Shown: piece after piece, positions 1-10,337 of the stretch
Numbering within the stretch: the stretch's first letter is position 1
How the letters are laid out: each line of letters opens with the position of its first letter
Source of the DNA: Zea mays
Lineage: Eukaryota > Streptophyta > Magnoliopsida > Poales > Poaceae
Length of the DNA: 64,000 bases
Assembly: GCF_902167145.1 (NCBI RefSeq)
Contig: NC_050101.1
Location: 118,635,789 to 118,699,788, forward strand
Direction of reading: 5' to 3'
Position numbers and translations under genes: made by a program
Notes under the pieces: generated by a model
What the model saw: only the letters and a program-made list of their open reading frames with translations
Told to the model about the DNA's origin: nothing
Databases searched by the model: none

Positions 1-2065
1 TGTTCTCCTGCGACCCATGTCCACCGAAGATGACGTTGACCTCCCTGTCAACGCGCGGGAATGCTCCTCCTCCCCCCTCCTCCGGCTGATGGGGCTGTCG
101 GGGTTCATCTGGTCCTCCCCTCGGCGGAGGAGGTGGTAGAGGTTGGAAGGGTCGGCCATGCCCGACGGAGTGCTTGAAATCTCGGCAGTTGCGGAGAGTG
201 TGGCGCATATCTTTGTGGTACGGGCACTGGGCGTCGAGGATGTCGTCCAGCGTGCGTTCGCCTCCACGAGGTCCTCCTCGGGCGCGAGAGGCGGGTGGTC
301 CGGCGGCGTGTACCTCTTCGCGAGGCCTCTTCTCCCAGCGCTTGTCGGGCGGCTGGTTCGCGTCGCGTCGTGGCGCTGCCGGTGTGGGCTTTGCTCCTCC
401 GATGAGGTCCTGGGCCCGCTCGTCAGCGGTGATGTAGAGGTCGGCTTCCCGGAACAGCTCCTCGGAGGTAGTCGGTGCCTTTTGCAGTATGGCTCGGACG
501 AAAGCCGAGTCGTTAGATCCTCTGTAGAAGTCCTCGATCACGGCCGCCTCCGTGACCTCAGGGATGCGGTTTCTCATGGTCTGGAACCTTTTGAGGTATG
601 ACCGGAGAGTCTCATCCCCCCGGCGCTTGATGGATTTGAGGTCCCATGGTTGCGCTGGCTTGTCGGAGAGAGACTGGAAGTTGGCGGTGAAACGTCGACT
701 GAAGTCTCCCCAGTCGTCGATGCAGTGTCGGGGTAGATGTCGTAGCCACTGCAGCGCGTCTTGCCCGAGGACGATGGGCAGATACGCAGTCATGACGTCT
801 TCGGATGCCCCGGCAGCCCGAGCAGCGGTGGTGTAGACGGCTAACCAGCCCCCTGGATCCTGCTTAGGTTCATATTTATCGACATTGGATACCTTGAAGT
901 TGGGAGGCCATTGGATGGCCCTAAGGCGCGGAGTAAGGGCGGATACTCCGCACGTGTCCTCCTGTCGTCGAGGATGTCGTCTGTCCCGGGGAGGGGAGTG
1001 GCGGTGGTGGTTCCTCGACCGTCCCCGGGTGGTTCCACCAGTTGAAGCTGTTGCCGACTCAGTTCGGGTGGCCTGGCTTTGAGTCGGGAAGCCATGATCT
1101 CGGTCATACTCCTCCCGACGGCGAATTTCGTTCTCGTGCCGTCGTTCGCGCGAAGCATTGATAGAGCTCCGCGCGTCTCGGCGACTGTTGATGGCGTGTC
1201 GCAGATCGTTCGGCGGGTGAGCGAGCGGTAGAAGATGGTTGGCTGCCTGCGTGAACAGGCGCCGGTATCCCTCGGCGTCGGGGGTCCGAGGAAGTCCGTC
1301 AGCTATCCGGGCTAGAACGCCTCCGACTTCGCTCGGCGTGTTCATAGCTCGGGCGAAGTCGGGGTTCAAGTTGCGCCCGAAGAGCGGATTCCCGCGTCGT
1401 TGCCTTGCATCTTGCTCGGCTTGCTCCTGAGTCCGACGGCGATCACGTCGTCGGGAGTTCCTTCGTTCCCTGAAGACGCGTTCTTCCGGAGTTTCTCCTA
1501 TCTCTGAGACCTCGTCTCGCGAGACAGGCTGCTCCGGATCCCGTTCTCCAGCTGCGTGATGTCGTCGAACGTTCCTGCGTCGGTTCCTTCGTCGGCGGGA
1601 TTCTCGCTGAGGCGGTTCTTCTCCGGGCGCGGTCGGTTCATCGTCGGAGACGGCGGGCGACTCTGCCCTCCCGATGAAGAGGACGTCGGGGTAGAATGGT
1701 ATTGCTGCCGCGACGACTTTTTTTCCGTTCTCCTTTGAGGTCGGAGGAACGGGAAGAACGACTGGCCTCTCCCTGGTCTCCTTCTTTCTCATGACCTGTG
1801 TCCATTCTTTCGTCGGGGAAGTAGACAGCGGAGTCTTCCGGGTCAGCGAGCTTCTAGCTCCAGCCTCCCCGGAGACGATCTTTTTCCGAAGACCCGGAGG
1901 TAGCGTCTTTCCAGCATTTTCGGAGTTTGTTGGAGGAGACTTCTGTTCCGGCAGATCCGCGAGGCGGTGTAGAATTCCTTCTTCGTCCGCCACGGATGAG
2001 ATTGTCCCGAAGCAGAATATGGATCCGGGACGCATGGTGATCTTGCTGTGGAAGGTGACGGCCAT
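1..2065 (-). CDS. gag: gypsy retrotransposon Gag (partial, runs off left edge)
   Basis: An uninterrupted minus-strand frame of about 688 codons opens with ATG at 2065, just downstream of the primer-binding site and 5' LTR, and is still open at base 1. The N-terminal third is basic and Arg-rich. A conserved plant gypsy Gag stretch (LNPDFARAMNTPSEVGG) lies near residues 225-240. The capsid-like core (from IQWPPNFKV through AVIEDFYRGS) follows around residues 370-520. A Cys/His segment, CPYHKDMRHTLRNCRDF, lies near residue 615. The last visible residues (REVNVIFGGHG) match the region leading toward protease in Tat-lineage gypsy elements. Gag packages the element RNA into cytoplasmic particles. 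I see no stops or frameshifts in the visible part, so this copy may be fairly young. Lineage assignment is inference from family resemblance. Confidence 0.88.
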   Translation of the reverse strand, partial: MAVTFHSKITMRPGSIFCFGTISSVADEEGILHRLADLPEQKSPPTNSENAGKTLPPGLRKKIVSGEAGARSSLTRKTPLSTSPTKEWTQVMRKKETRERPVVLPVPPTSKENGKKVVAAAIPFYPDVLFIGRAESPAVSDDEPTAPGEEPPQRESRRRRNRRRNVRRHHAAGERDPEQPVSRDEVSEIGETPEERVFRERRNSRRRDRRRTQEQAEQDARQRRGNPLFGRNLNPDFARAMNTPSEVGGVLARIADGLPRTPDAEGYRRLFTQAANHLLPLAHPPNDLRHAINSRRDARSSINASRERRHENEIRRREEYDRDHGFPTQSQATRTESATASTGGTTRGRSRNHHRHSPPRDRRHPRRQEDTCGVSALTPRLRAIQWPPNFKVSNVDKYEPKQDPGGWLAVYTTAARAAGASEDVMTAYLPIVLGQDALQWLRHLPRHCIDDWGDFSRRFTANFQSLSDKPAQPWDLKSIKRRGDETLRSYLKRFQTMRNRIPEVTEAAVIEDFYRGSNDSAFVRAILQKAPTTSEELFREADLYITADERAQDLIGGAKPTPAAPRRDANQPPDKRWEKRPREEVHAAGPPASRARGGPRGGERTLDDILDAQCPYHKDMRHTLRNCRDFKHSVGHGRPFQPLPPPPPRGGPDEPRQPHQPEEGGGGAFPRVDREVNVIFGGHGSQEN

Positions 2066-2091
2066 TGAGCTAGCTTGGATCGTCGACACAC

Positions 2092-2109
2092 CCCCTACCT
2101 GGCGCGCCA
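2092..2109 (-). other. primer-binding site of the left gypsy element
   Basis: Read on the minus strand this is TGGCGCGCCAGGTAGGGG, two bases inside the 5' LTR end. It is complementary over 18 bases to the 3' end of a plant tRNA-Arg (CCU anticodon type) as I remember it, so minus-strand DNA synthesis would be primed by that tRNA. The tRNA identity is recalled rather than searched. Confidence 0.72.
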
Positions 2110-2111
2110 GC

Positions 2112-2724
2112 TGTCGGTGTTTTGGGTCCGACCGCACACCCGGGGTTGCCCCTCGAGGTGTTTTTAGGAGTAGGACGGTGTCAACGACTGTAGCAAAATG
2201 GTTCGTGCCGATCGCACGAGGGACAATGGACAAGATTTGCAGGTTCGGGCCGCTTAGAAGTGCGTAACACCCTACGTCCTGGTGAGTATATGAGCGTGGT
2301 TACAAGAAGATTCTCTGCAGAGAGTTTTTTGTGGGTGGCTAAGTAGAACAGGGTCGATCGATCTGAAGGGGTGCCCCCTAGGCCTTATATACTCGGCCGT
2401 GGAGCAGTACATGTGATACGATAACAACTAGTAGCTAAAAGATAGTGAACCTCTTGAGTTTATCCCTACGTAACCTTCGCCGACTTATCCTCGCATGGCT
2501 CTGTTGCATGGGGGCTTCAGCGCGGGAAAGTCGGGTCTCTGTTTGTGATTCATTCGTTCGACGTTGTGGGCCGCCTGTGTTTGCACTAATCAGTCTCACG
2601 TCTTCTTTATTGGTTGTCTTTCCCTAGGCCCACGAAAGAATGACCTTACGAATTATTGGGCCCTTGGGCTTTTCGTGAGGCCTTTTACTTCTTTAGTGGA
2701 CCCAGGGGATATCTATCCCCCACA
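2112..2724 (-). repeat. 5' LTR of the left gypsy element
   Basis: The LTR is about 613 bp. On the plus strand it begins TGTCGGTGTTTTGG and ends TATCCCCCACA, so on the element strand it runs from TGTGGGGG to ACCGACA, with short TGT/ACA terminal inverted repeats. It abuts the primer-binding site. The 5 bp beyond it, CCGGA (2725-2729), should be the target-site duplication; the partner copy is outside the window. The outer boundary rests on the terminal motif alone. Confidence 0.75.
2383..2393 (-). promoter_or_regulatory. TATA box in the left gypsy LTR
   Basis: The minus strand reads AGTATATAAGG in the LTR, upstream of gag and the primer-binding site. This is the expected position for the U3 promoter that drives genomic RNA. 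Confidence 0.55.
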
Positions 2725-3835
2725 CCGGATGACTAGAAACAACGTTGGCGTGGCATGGGCTCCTGGAGCGACCATTCACTTTGGGGACTCTGACGATGCC
2801 CTTGGCAATAAAGAAACAACGAATAGAGCCTCGAAAGCCCCGACTCCCCTGCCGGGCGAGCCGATCGACATCATTTGAAGCCTCGACCTCCTCCACCTCA
2901 ATCTCTTAGTAGGTGGGAACATGCGGCCATGTGCACCGCAATTCATTTTTGCAAGGCCATGCAGGCATCGGGTCACATTCAGGGACTGTTGTTCGGTTTC
3001 CCCTAACAAGGTCAAGAGGCAGACCCAATTCCCTCGTCAAATGGGACCACCCACGTTTCGACTCAGGAATGCCTCGTGATCTCATCGATCGGGGGGCTCC
3101 TTACTCTCGGGGAGCCTTAGGAGACCCTCACCAATGCCATAGTGTGCACTGCGATGTCAGCCCCATCTCAACTTGACTCGTCATGCCAGGAATCGCCACC
3201 AGGGCGAGACCCCTGCTCGAGATAGCCGAGGTCCCCTGTTGGGAAGCGAGTGTTGCCTCGATGGCGAATAGGGAAGCTACAATGGGGCATTTGGCAAACG
3301 TGCATTGAATCAGCTCGTGCCCCGCATTGCCCGATCTGCAGCAAGGTTGTACCACCACAGTTCCCTCGGACACGCCGGAATGTCGCGGTTGTCGTAGCAC
3401 TCCTAAGCAAGCTCCCCGAGGCGATAGTTCTGAGTGAACGAGGAACCAACTAAGAAAGTCAAAGCCTACTCCATCTCGCCGCGCGGTAGCAAGACAAATG
3501 TCTCGTACCACGACATCGGGAGCTAGGAGCTAAACAGAGCTCCACGTCTACACCAACAACTAGCGACACCTTAGCAAGATGACTACTCGAGTCTGAAGTA
3601 GGCCCGGAATGGATCCCATCCTGCTAGAGCCTGGAAACAGGTGAGGGAGCACGGAGCATGCCTGGTCCAAGGAGCAGTGAGGAAGTATGGATGGGGCCAG
3701 ACGATGACCATCGGTTTCAGTCGGTGTCGCGAGGGGCGATTTGACCTCGATGACGACTGAAGCCCGAGACCCCAGTCGTCGGCCAAGGGTCGGGCTTTCG
3801 ACCATCACATCCTACGAGCACCCGTAGCACAACGA

Positions 3836-4633
3836 TACAGGCCCCCCGCCATCATAAAGTACACTAGGGAATCGAACCTCGGTCTCTGGTTTGGGGACTA
3901 CCGACTTGTGTGTTATCCGGGAAGAGCGAATTGTGACAATTTCATAATCTGGAACCTCCCCCTGTATCTAGCAGATTCAAAGTGGGCCTGGCTCGAAAAC
4001 CTTAGCCCTAGGTGCATCTAGTACCGAGTAGGCCTAGATAAGGTTTTCATCGAAAATTTCCAAGCCACATACATATGCCTAGAAAACCCGTGGGACCTTA
4101 AGGATTGTCGGCAGAAATCGGATGAGGCCCTAAGGGACAACATCCAGCACTTTTCACGATAATGCAACAAACTGACCAACCTTGTGGATGATGATGTTAT
4201 CAACACTTTCATCTCGGGGACCATCGATAAAACCCTAGTACTTCAACTAGGACGAAAGAGCCTATGAACGACAAAGAAGCTTTTTGGCATTGCAACCTGC
4301 CATGCGTCAGGAGAGGATGTAGTGGGAGCCATCTTCGATCACTGCAAGAGAAAGGATGGGCATGACGAAAAGTTGGACGAGGGCATCGATGGCCAACTCA
4401 ACGCAAAAGCGAGAAGAGGTCGGCGACAGCAAGCTAACTTGTTGATGGTTATGTCAAGCCATACAGGAAGAAGACCTCAAACTGAGGAAACCATCGACCA
4501 CTTTGAAAAACTCCTCAAAGCCCCATGTACAAACCATCGATGCTTGGTCCGACATGCTTATAGGGATTGTGGTTTACTCAGAGAATTCCTACAGCAAAGC
4601 GGCACCGTTCAGAAGGGGACCCGAACCCCATAA
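3836..4633 (+). pseudogene. gypsy Gag pseudogene
   Basis: One plus-strand frame keeps the Gag core order seen in the right-hand gypsy element: a WFGDYRLVC segment matching WLMDYRLAC, NLPLYLADSKWAWLENL matching the capsid helix region, then ENPWDLKDCRQ, and finally a Cys/His-like stretch (FEKLLKAPCTNHRCLV). The frame is broken by TAG at 4019, TAA at 4160 and TGA at 4265. Protein similarity is roughly half of positions by eye. It cannot make a functional Gag. It belongs to the same broad Tat-type group as the right-hand element but is much older. Confidence 0.72.
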
Positions 4634-5654
4634 AAGGCGAAAGGCCAGGGGAATGAGGACTGCTCGCCTCACTGAGACCACCTGCTTGCTGATCTTTGGG
4701 GGCGCAGTTACTTTACCTCGAGGGAGCGCCAAAAACTCAAACGATGTGAGATGACGCCAGGAGCATTGAGCAGCGAGAACGACTCGATTCGAGACGAAGC
4801 TTTGGCGCCCAAGACCGGTTCTATATACCTACCCTGGAACAGTTTCCCAGGGTGATCCAACAAGCGAAGTTATGGAAGAAGGGAGACCTCTAGCTTCTCC
4901 ACACCTTCTTTTCCGTGTCTTTTACATTTTTATTATGAATACAACCGCGCTAACATACCTCTTTCTTTTTTCCCTTGTCCATGTAACTGACACAGGACCT
5001 CAGAGAACCGAAGGGACGAAAAGGTGGTCAAGACACCGACCAGAACGCCCTGCCTAAGGAAGCCGAACGAACACTAGGAGCGTCCAACCTGGGTTGGGAC
5101 AGACACAGTGAGCGCCCTGGAGATGCTTGGCCCACAGGCCTAACTGACCAGATCGGGAGACGGTCACACAACACGGGAAGTGGCACAAAGGACCAACCAT
5201 TACCGAGTCGAGACCAGGTAAGATAACGCAACCCATCTTTTTCAAAACTCGATATTATCTCCAACCTGCCGGGAAAGACCATTGGGTCCTCGTTGACCCA
5301 TGACCGCGAGGCATCCTGGGCTATCCCGCAAAATTTTTTGGAGTTCGAAGGTCGACCCGTGAAGGGTTCACGACTGCTCCAGAAACCCTAGAGCAAGTGT
5401 TTATTATGAGATGGGCATCGTAGTGGCTAGTACCATAGCACACGAGCGCCAAGGGTATTTCTAAATCGTGTTTGAGTCCTAGGGAACGTCTGACTCATGG
5501 TATATCGTGGGGAGAGGCAATGAGCCGTCGAACCCGATCGAATGAGGTTGGCAACTATATGAGTCGGAACCTGGGAGTATGAGTATGATCAACAACGGAC
5601 CCCGCACCTAAATCCTGCTAAAGAAACCAGGGCCTCACTCGGATTATCCGTTTG

Positions 5655-6125
5655 TAGCTCACCGAGCGCTATGATCTCGACCACCGAGGGAAGCATGGTA
5701 TAGCTCAACATTTCCCTTCTAGCGAACAAAATGCGCGTGAAGAGTATTAAAAAGACAGGACATGTCCCAGACGGATCCTTCGTAACGAACGGGAGGCTCG
5801 GGGGCTTGCTCCACAAAAAGAAGGGCCCATTTGGATCAGTTGGCTGAGGCCCACTGAGCGCCATGATCTCAACCACCGAGGGGAGCAAGGTATGCCTCAC
5901 CCTTCCCCTCCCAGCAGACGAGATGTGTGGGAAGGAATAAGAGAAAAGACGGAACGTGCCCCCCAGACGGATCCTCCGCAACAAGCAAGGAACTCGAGGG
6001 CTCGCCCTGCAAAAAGGGAGGCATGCCATGACCTCCATCGCCAAGGGGAGCATGAGACGACTCGCCCTAACCCTTCCGACGGACGATTGCATGGAAAGGA
6101 ACGATAGTCCCCCTAGACAAACCCA
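5655..6125. repeat. diverged tandem repeat, about 180-195 bp period
   Basis: Three imperfect copies start near 5655, 5849 and 6027. Each contains a version of 'atgatctcgaccaccgaggg' followed about 100 bases later by 'cagacggatcctc'. They lie in the presumed 3' untranslated part of the gypsy-like relic, where grass gypsy elements often carry tandem repeats. Confidence 0.55.
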
Positions 6126-7544
6126 TCATCATCAATGGAAAGTACGAGCAACAACATGGCGGGCCACATACGGAAACATGCCCAAGGAGTCGCACGGTCG
6201 GACCTTGCTACCCACGATACAATACTCTCGATTCCTCCGAAGACGCGTAGGGTGCAGGGAATTAGGGACGACTGGCTTAATGCCAGGGTGGTCTAGAAGC
6301 GTACAAAACCGCCTTCTGAGGCCTGTGAACCACATCGAGGTCGCTTGGTGCATGATCAGGGATTAGGAGAAGCCTTGAGATAAGTGCACTAAAACTCGTT
6401 TTTTGCACTAGACACTAAAAATGTCAGAGGCAGGGAAGGGAGAGGAACCATTCCATCAACATGTTCAGGAAATATTACAAAAGCATAAGGGAGGACATGC
6501 CTGGGGCGTCCTGCGGCTGAAGCGACTTGCGGACACATCCTAACTAGGGGGTCCATTGATTACATCCTCTAGAGGAAGGATGTCAACCACAACCCCATCA
6601 GTTATGCTGAAGTCATCCTCGAAGTCTTCCAAGGCGCCAGCGGTCACGTCCTCCAATAGATCGCCAGGCCGAGCTTGTAGCCTGATCGGAACTGCACATT
6701 GGCCAGAGCCCCTACGGCACCATGGCAAACAACCAAGTGCACCCGGTTAGCGACATTGAGGAGGCACTCTCCTCGATCGGCACCCCGAGCACGGACAAAG
6801 GCGACCACTTCATCCACACCCTCACGGAGGCTCGTGACCTCCAACTCTAGCTCTGGCAATGATATGAGAAGAAGGGGAAAGAAGTAAAAAAACAACCAAA
6901 AAGGGGCCTTCACGAAAGGGGAATCAGTAGTGGCCCATGACACGACGGTCCACCTCCACCAGACGGTCACAGAGACCGGCCACCTCATTGTCGGCAGCCT
7001 CAAGCGTTGTATTGGTGGCGGTCAGACTCTCCTGGAGATCTGAAGGGGTCTACAACGAGAAGATTGGGATCCCACCTTGGCAAAAGGACATCCCTAAGTC
7101 TTTCCTTTGTCCCATCGAGATCATCTGGCTGCACAAAGAAGAGAATGCGATAAGCATAATCTTAAGAATCAGGTGGTAAAGAGAAAAGAGCACGTGCCTT
7201 GAATCGATCATCTTCTACCGGAGAGGACGCGTCACCGGGGGCGCTCCTCAGGGCGCTCTTCCACCGGACACTTACCCGAGTCCATAAGGGGCTACAAAGA
7301 AACCTCCCCTTGACAAAGAAATCAAAACAAGGCAAGGTGTGACAAAGACGCCCTATGGAAGGATCATTTATAGAAAGGCACATTGTATGACGAAGCAACA
7401 CGAATGCCAAACGTTGTGTATGAAAGGAAGCAACAGTTTGGCGCCTCTTACGGAAAAAACTATGAAAGTACGCAGTGGAAGAGCAGAACATCGTCCAACC
7501 CTTCGTTAGCCCTCAAAGGGAGATACTCTCTCCTTGAGGGCTAC

Positions 7545-8668
7545 TGTCGGGGAAATGATCCCTAGTCCCTAGGTCCCGCAAGTTAGAGAGTGCGCTGAAG
7601 AAAGAACCCCTGGTCAAGATCATACAAAGTCCAAGACACAGGACACAACAAGCCCAAACAAGAAACATGAAGAAATCAATAAAAACAGGACAAAGTGCAC
7701 CAAGGCATCCAGTGTACACTAGACACTATGCACTAGGCTGAACACGCGGAGACGGTACAAAACAACCCTAGAAGTTAAAGGCCACCAAACATATATGGTG
7801 CAGCACCAGACGACACACCAGATACAGCACTTAGAGACGTTGTATAATGCAACCAAGTCAGATATAAGGCACCAGACGTATCATGTGCTGCTTCGAACGG
7901 TGCATGTGCATCGAATACGACACTCAGAGAGGATGAAAATGCAAGAACCAAGTACAAGGCACCAAACATGTCCGCTGTGGACTCTGGTGGCGCACCGGAT
8001 ACACAAAGGGCTCAACGCCGTTTATGCTTAGCGTAGGTACCTTGCAAAGTGTCTAGGATAGTTGAACATTTGCTATAGCGCTTGCGTTGACTTGAGTTCT
8101 GAGAAAAAGAGAGAGGGATTGACATCTCCCTCTTGTGGAGTTGTTGCTTCTGATTGTCAGAAGTGTTCAAGAGCCATCGACTTCGTGTGGATTAGCCTTG
8201 AGAATATTGTTCTCCCCCATTGATATAGTGAAAAACTCAATCTTGACCTTTGTGGTTGCTTGAGGGAGGAAAGGATTGAAAGAGACCTGATTCTTTGTAA
8301 AGTCCTCAACGAAGACATAGGATTCTCTGTGAATCTAAACTTCGGGAGATAAATCATGTGTCTTTTGTGCTATTTACTTTCCTACTGCATTTATCTTTGC
8401 TCATTTTGTTCATACTTGTTATACTTATGATTTGAGTTTTATCTACTTATTCAGTCTTGTTTATCTAGCTTCCTTTCCACTCTTAGTGTTGCTAGCATAT
8501 AGCAAGTAATTACCTTTGAATACATATACAACTAAACTATTCTCTTATTGGCCACAAAAGTCTCCTATATAACCTTTCGGTAGGAACACTCGGATTAAGT
8601 CTTATGTTTGAGAAAGAATTTGCATGTGTTGCCTATTCACCCCTCTCTAGGCAACTTTTAATTCTTTA
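7545..8668 (+). repeat. LTR-like debris
   Basis: It starts TGTCGGGG after a polypurine-like tract, as a gypsy 3' LTR would. The later part (about 8031-8660) looks instead like the end of a copia LTR, finishing with GCCTATTCACCCCTCTCTAGGC, similar to the LTR edge of the copia elements at 36823-55723. The stretch may therefore be two fragments. No coding sequence was seen and the boundaries are approximate. Confidence 0.35.
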
Positions 8669-10137
8669 ACAAACAGAGGACAATGTGGCATGTCAAAACT
8701 ATAGCGTCGTTGAACTTCCCATGACATGCACATTCGAGGGAGGTTCTTTTTAGCATTTTATTCAAACTTTAGAACGCTAAAAATCTATCAAACATCCAAA
8801 TCTAGCACAAATAAGTACTCTATCGTAGTGTACATACCTCATACCTAGTTTTTCCATACTAACAAAATTTAAGTGTATTAATAAATACTTATTTATTAAG
8901 CTCCCAAACATCTATCAAGCAAACTACTAGCTTTTCAAGTTTTAGTACTCTCTACCATTTTCTCCACCCTTATTCAAAAGAAACTCTAAACAAATTTTGT
9001 TCAAAAGTTTATTTAGACAAATTTAGACATAAAAGCAAAGTTTGTTGACCTCACACATATAGACTTAATTAACGAAAAACGATTCAAACTAAACTATTTG
9101 TTACCATTTTATGTGAGAGTTGACGCTAGGGCTCGTAAAAAACCATTTAACCTACTCTGATAAGCTTTAACCCTTCACTAAATAGGCGCTTAACAATGAA
9201 GGTGTTACATTAAGGGATAGGGAGGAACATAAGAGAAACAAAGAAACCAGGAAGTGCCATAATGAATGGGGGAAGTTGGAGACGAGGAGGGCACTCCAAC
9301 ATAAGAGAAACAAAGAAACCAGGAAATGTCATAATGTTCGTGCTTTCGATGGACGACGTGCCTGATTGTGAGCCTAGAGATTTTTGGGCCAATGTCTAAC
9401 TCTATTTTCCAAAAAAAAATTAAGAATGTATAAGATGTTTCTTGGGCCACGAGGTCGTGGGCCTCGTGGCCCTAGTGAATCTAGGCCTATATATGCCCCA
9501 TTATTTCTCTACTTAGATGCTCACTAATCAAATCAACAACCTTGACATAAATAAATTATAAACTCTAGAAAAGATGGTAGATAACAAGGTCAATGCATCC
9601 CTCTCCTTTAGTTCCCATTTAGTGTAAGCAATGCAAAGACGCTTGTATATGCGTTTGAAGAGAGAGAACAAATGTTACATTATCAAGCACCTCTGACGAT
9701 GTCCCAAACGTACAATAGAAAATGGTCATATGATATAAGTGGTGATGACACTTTGTTTTTTGTTAGGGCCGTGGTGCAAGGTACTTGGAAAAAAAATAAT
9801 GTGTTGGGCAATATAGAAAAGAAAGGGATCGATAAGTTGTGTAATTGTCGCATAGTGGGTATTTTCTCACAATTTTACAAAGAGGTTGCAAACTCAAGTT
9901 TTTGAAGTATCTCTTGAGAAAATAAAAAATATGGAGCTAGACACTAGTTTTACTTTTTTTTTCCGGAACAAAGTTTGTAAAACTGCCAGTTTGGCTTACA
10001 AAGTGGGGAGCATAGTTGGATTTGTGGAGTGGAATAGTCAAAAAAAAATCCCAGCTCTTAACTGGGCCTGAGTAGAAAAGATAAGGCCGTTCATTTTCAG
10101 CCCGTGGAAAAATTGAAACCAATTGCCAGACCAGGAG
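8669..10137. other. intergenic upstream of AUG3
   Basis: AT-rich sequence with no gene that I can support. It holds a 71-72 bp direct duplication (9224-9340). A TATA-like CCTATATATGCC at 9485-9496 is too far from the AUG3 start to be its obvious core promoter. The AUG3 promoter and 5' leader are probably within about 9900-10337, but no clear TATA box is visible there. Confidence 0.4.
9224..9340. repeat. short direct duplication
   Basis: The unit AACATAAGAGAAACAAAG with its downstream CCAGGAA...CATAATG occurs twice, about 71 bp apart, with a few mismatches. Function unknown. Confidence 0.6.
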
Positions 10138-10337
10138 CGGTCCGAATTCTCTAGTTTCCGATGAAACCCCATTCAACAAGCAACAGATCCGATTTTTTTT
10201 TCCTGCTCGCGTTGTTTCGAACTCACGCAACGCAAGCTGAGCAACCGCTGCCGGCCGCGCACGGCCGCCCACCCACCAGTCCACCACTAAAGCCTCACAC
10301 CGCCACAGCAGCTGCCGCGGCCGAGCCGACGACGAGG

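Larger units (their letters stand above)
2730..7544 (+). mobile_element. degenerate plus-strand gypsy-like relic
   Basis: This stretch contains one recognisable plus-strand gag remnant (3836-4633) and diverged tandem repeats (5655-6125). At its right end a purine-rich tract and GGGCTAC precede TGTCGGGG at 7545, the usual polypurine-tract to 3' LTR junction of grass gypsy elements. I find no protease, reverse transcriptase or integrase, so it is either a non-autonomous element or an eroded one. Its left end is cut by the left gypsy LTR. Apart from gag and the repeats I recognise nothing in it. Confidence 0.5.

Noticed and set aside
143..836. Plus-strand open frames over the left edge
   Set aside because: They are antisense shadows of the continuous gypsy Gag frame on the minus strand.
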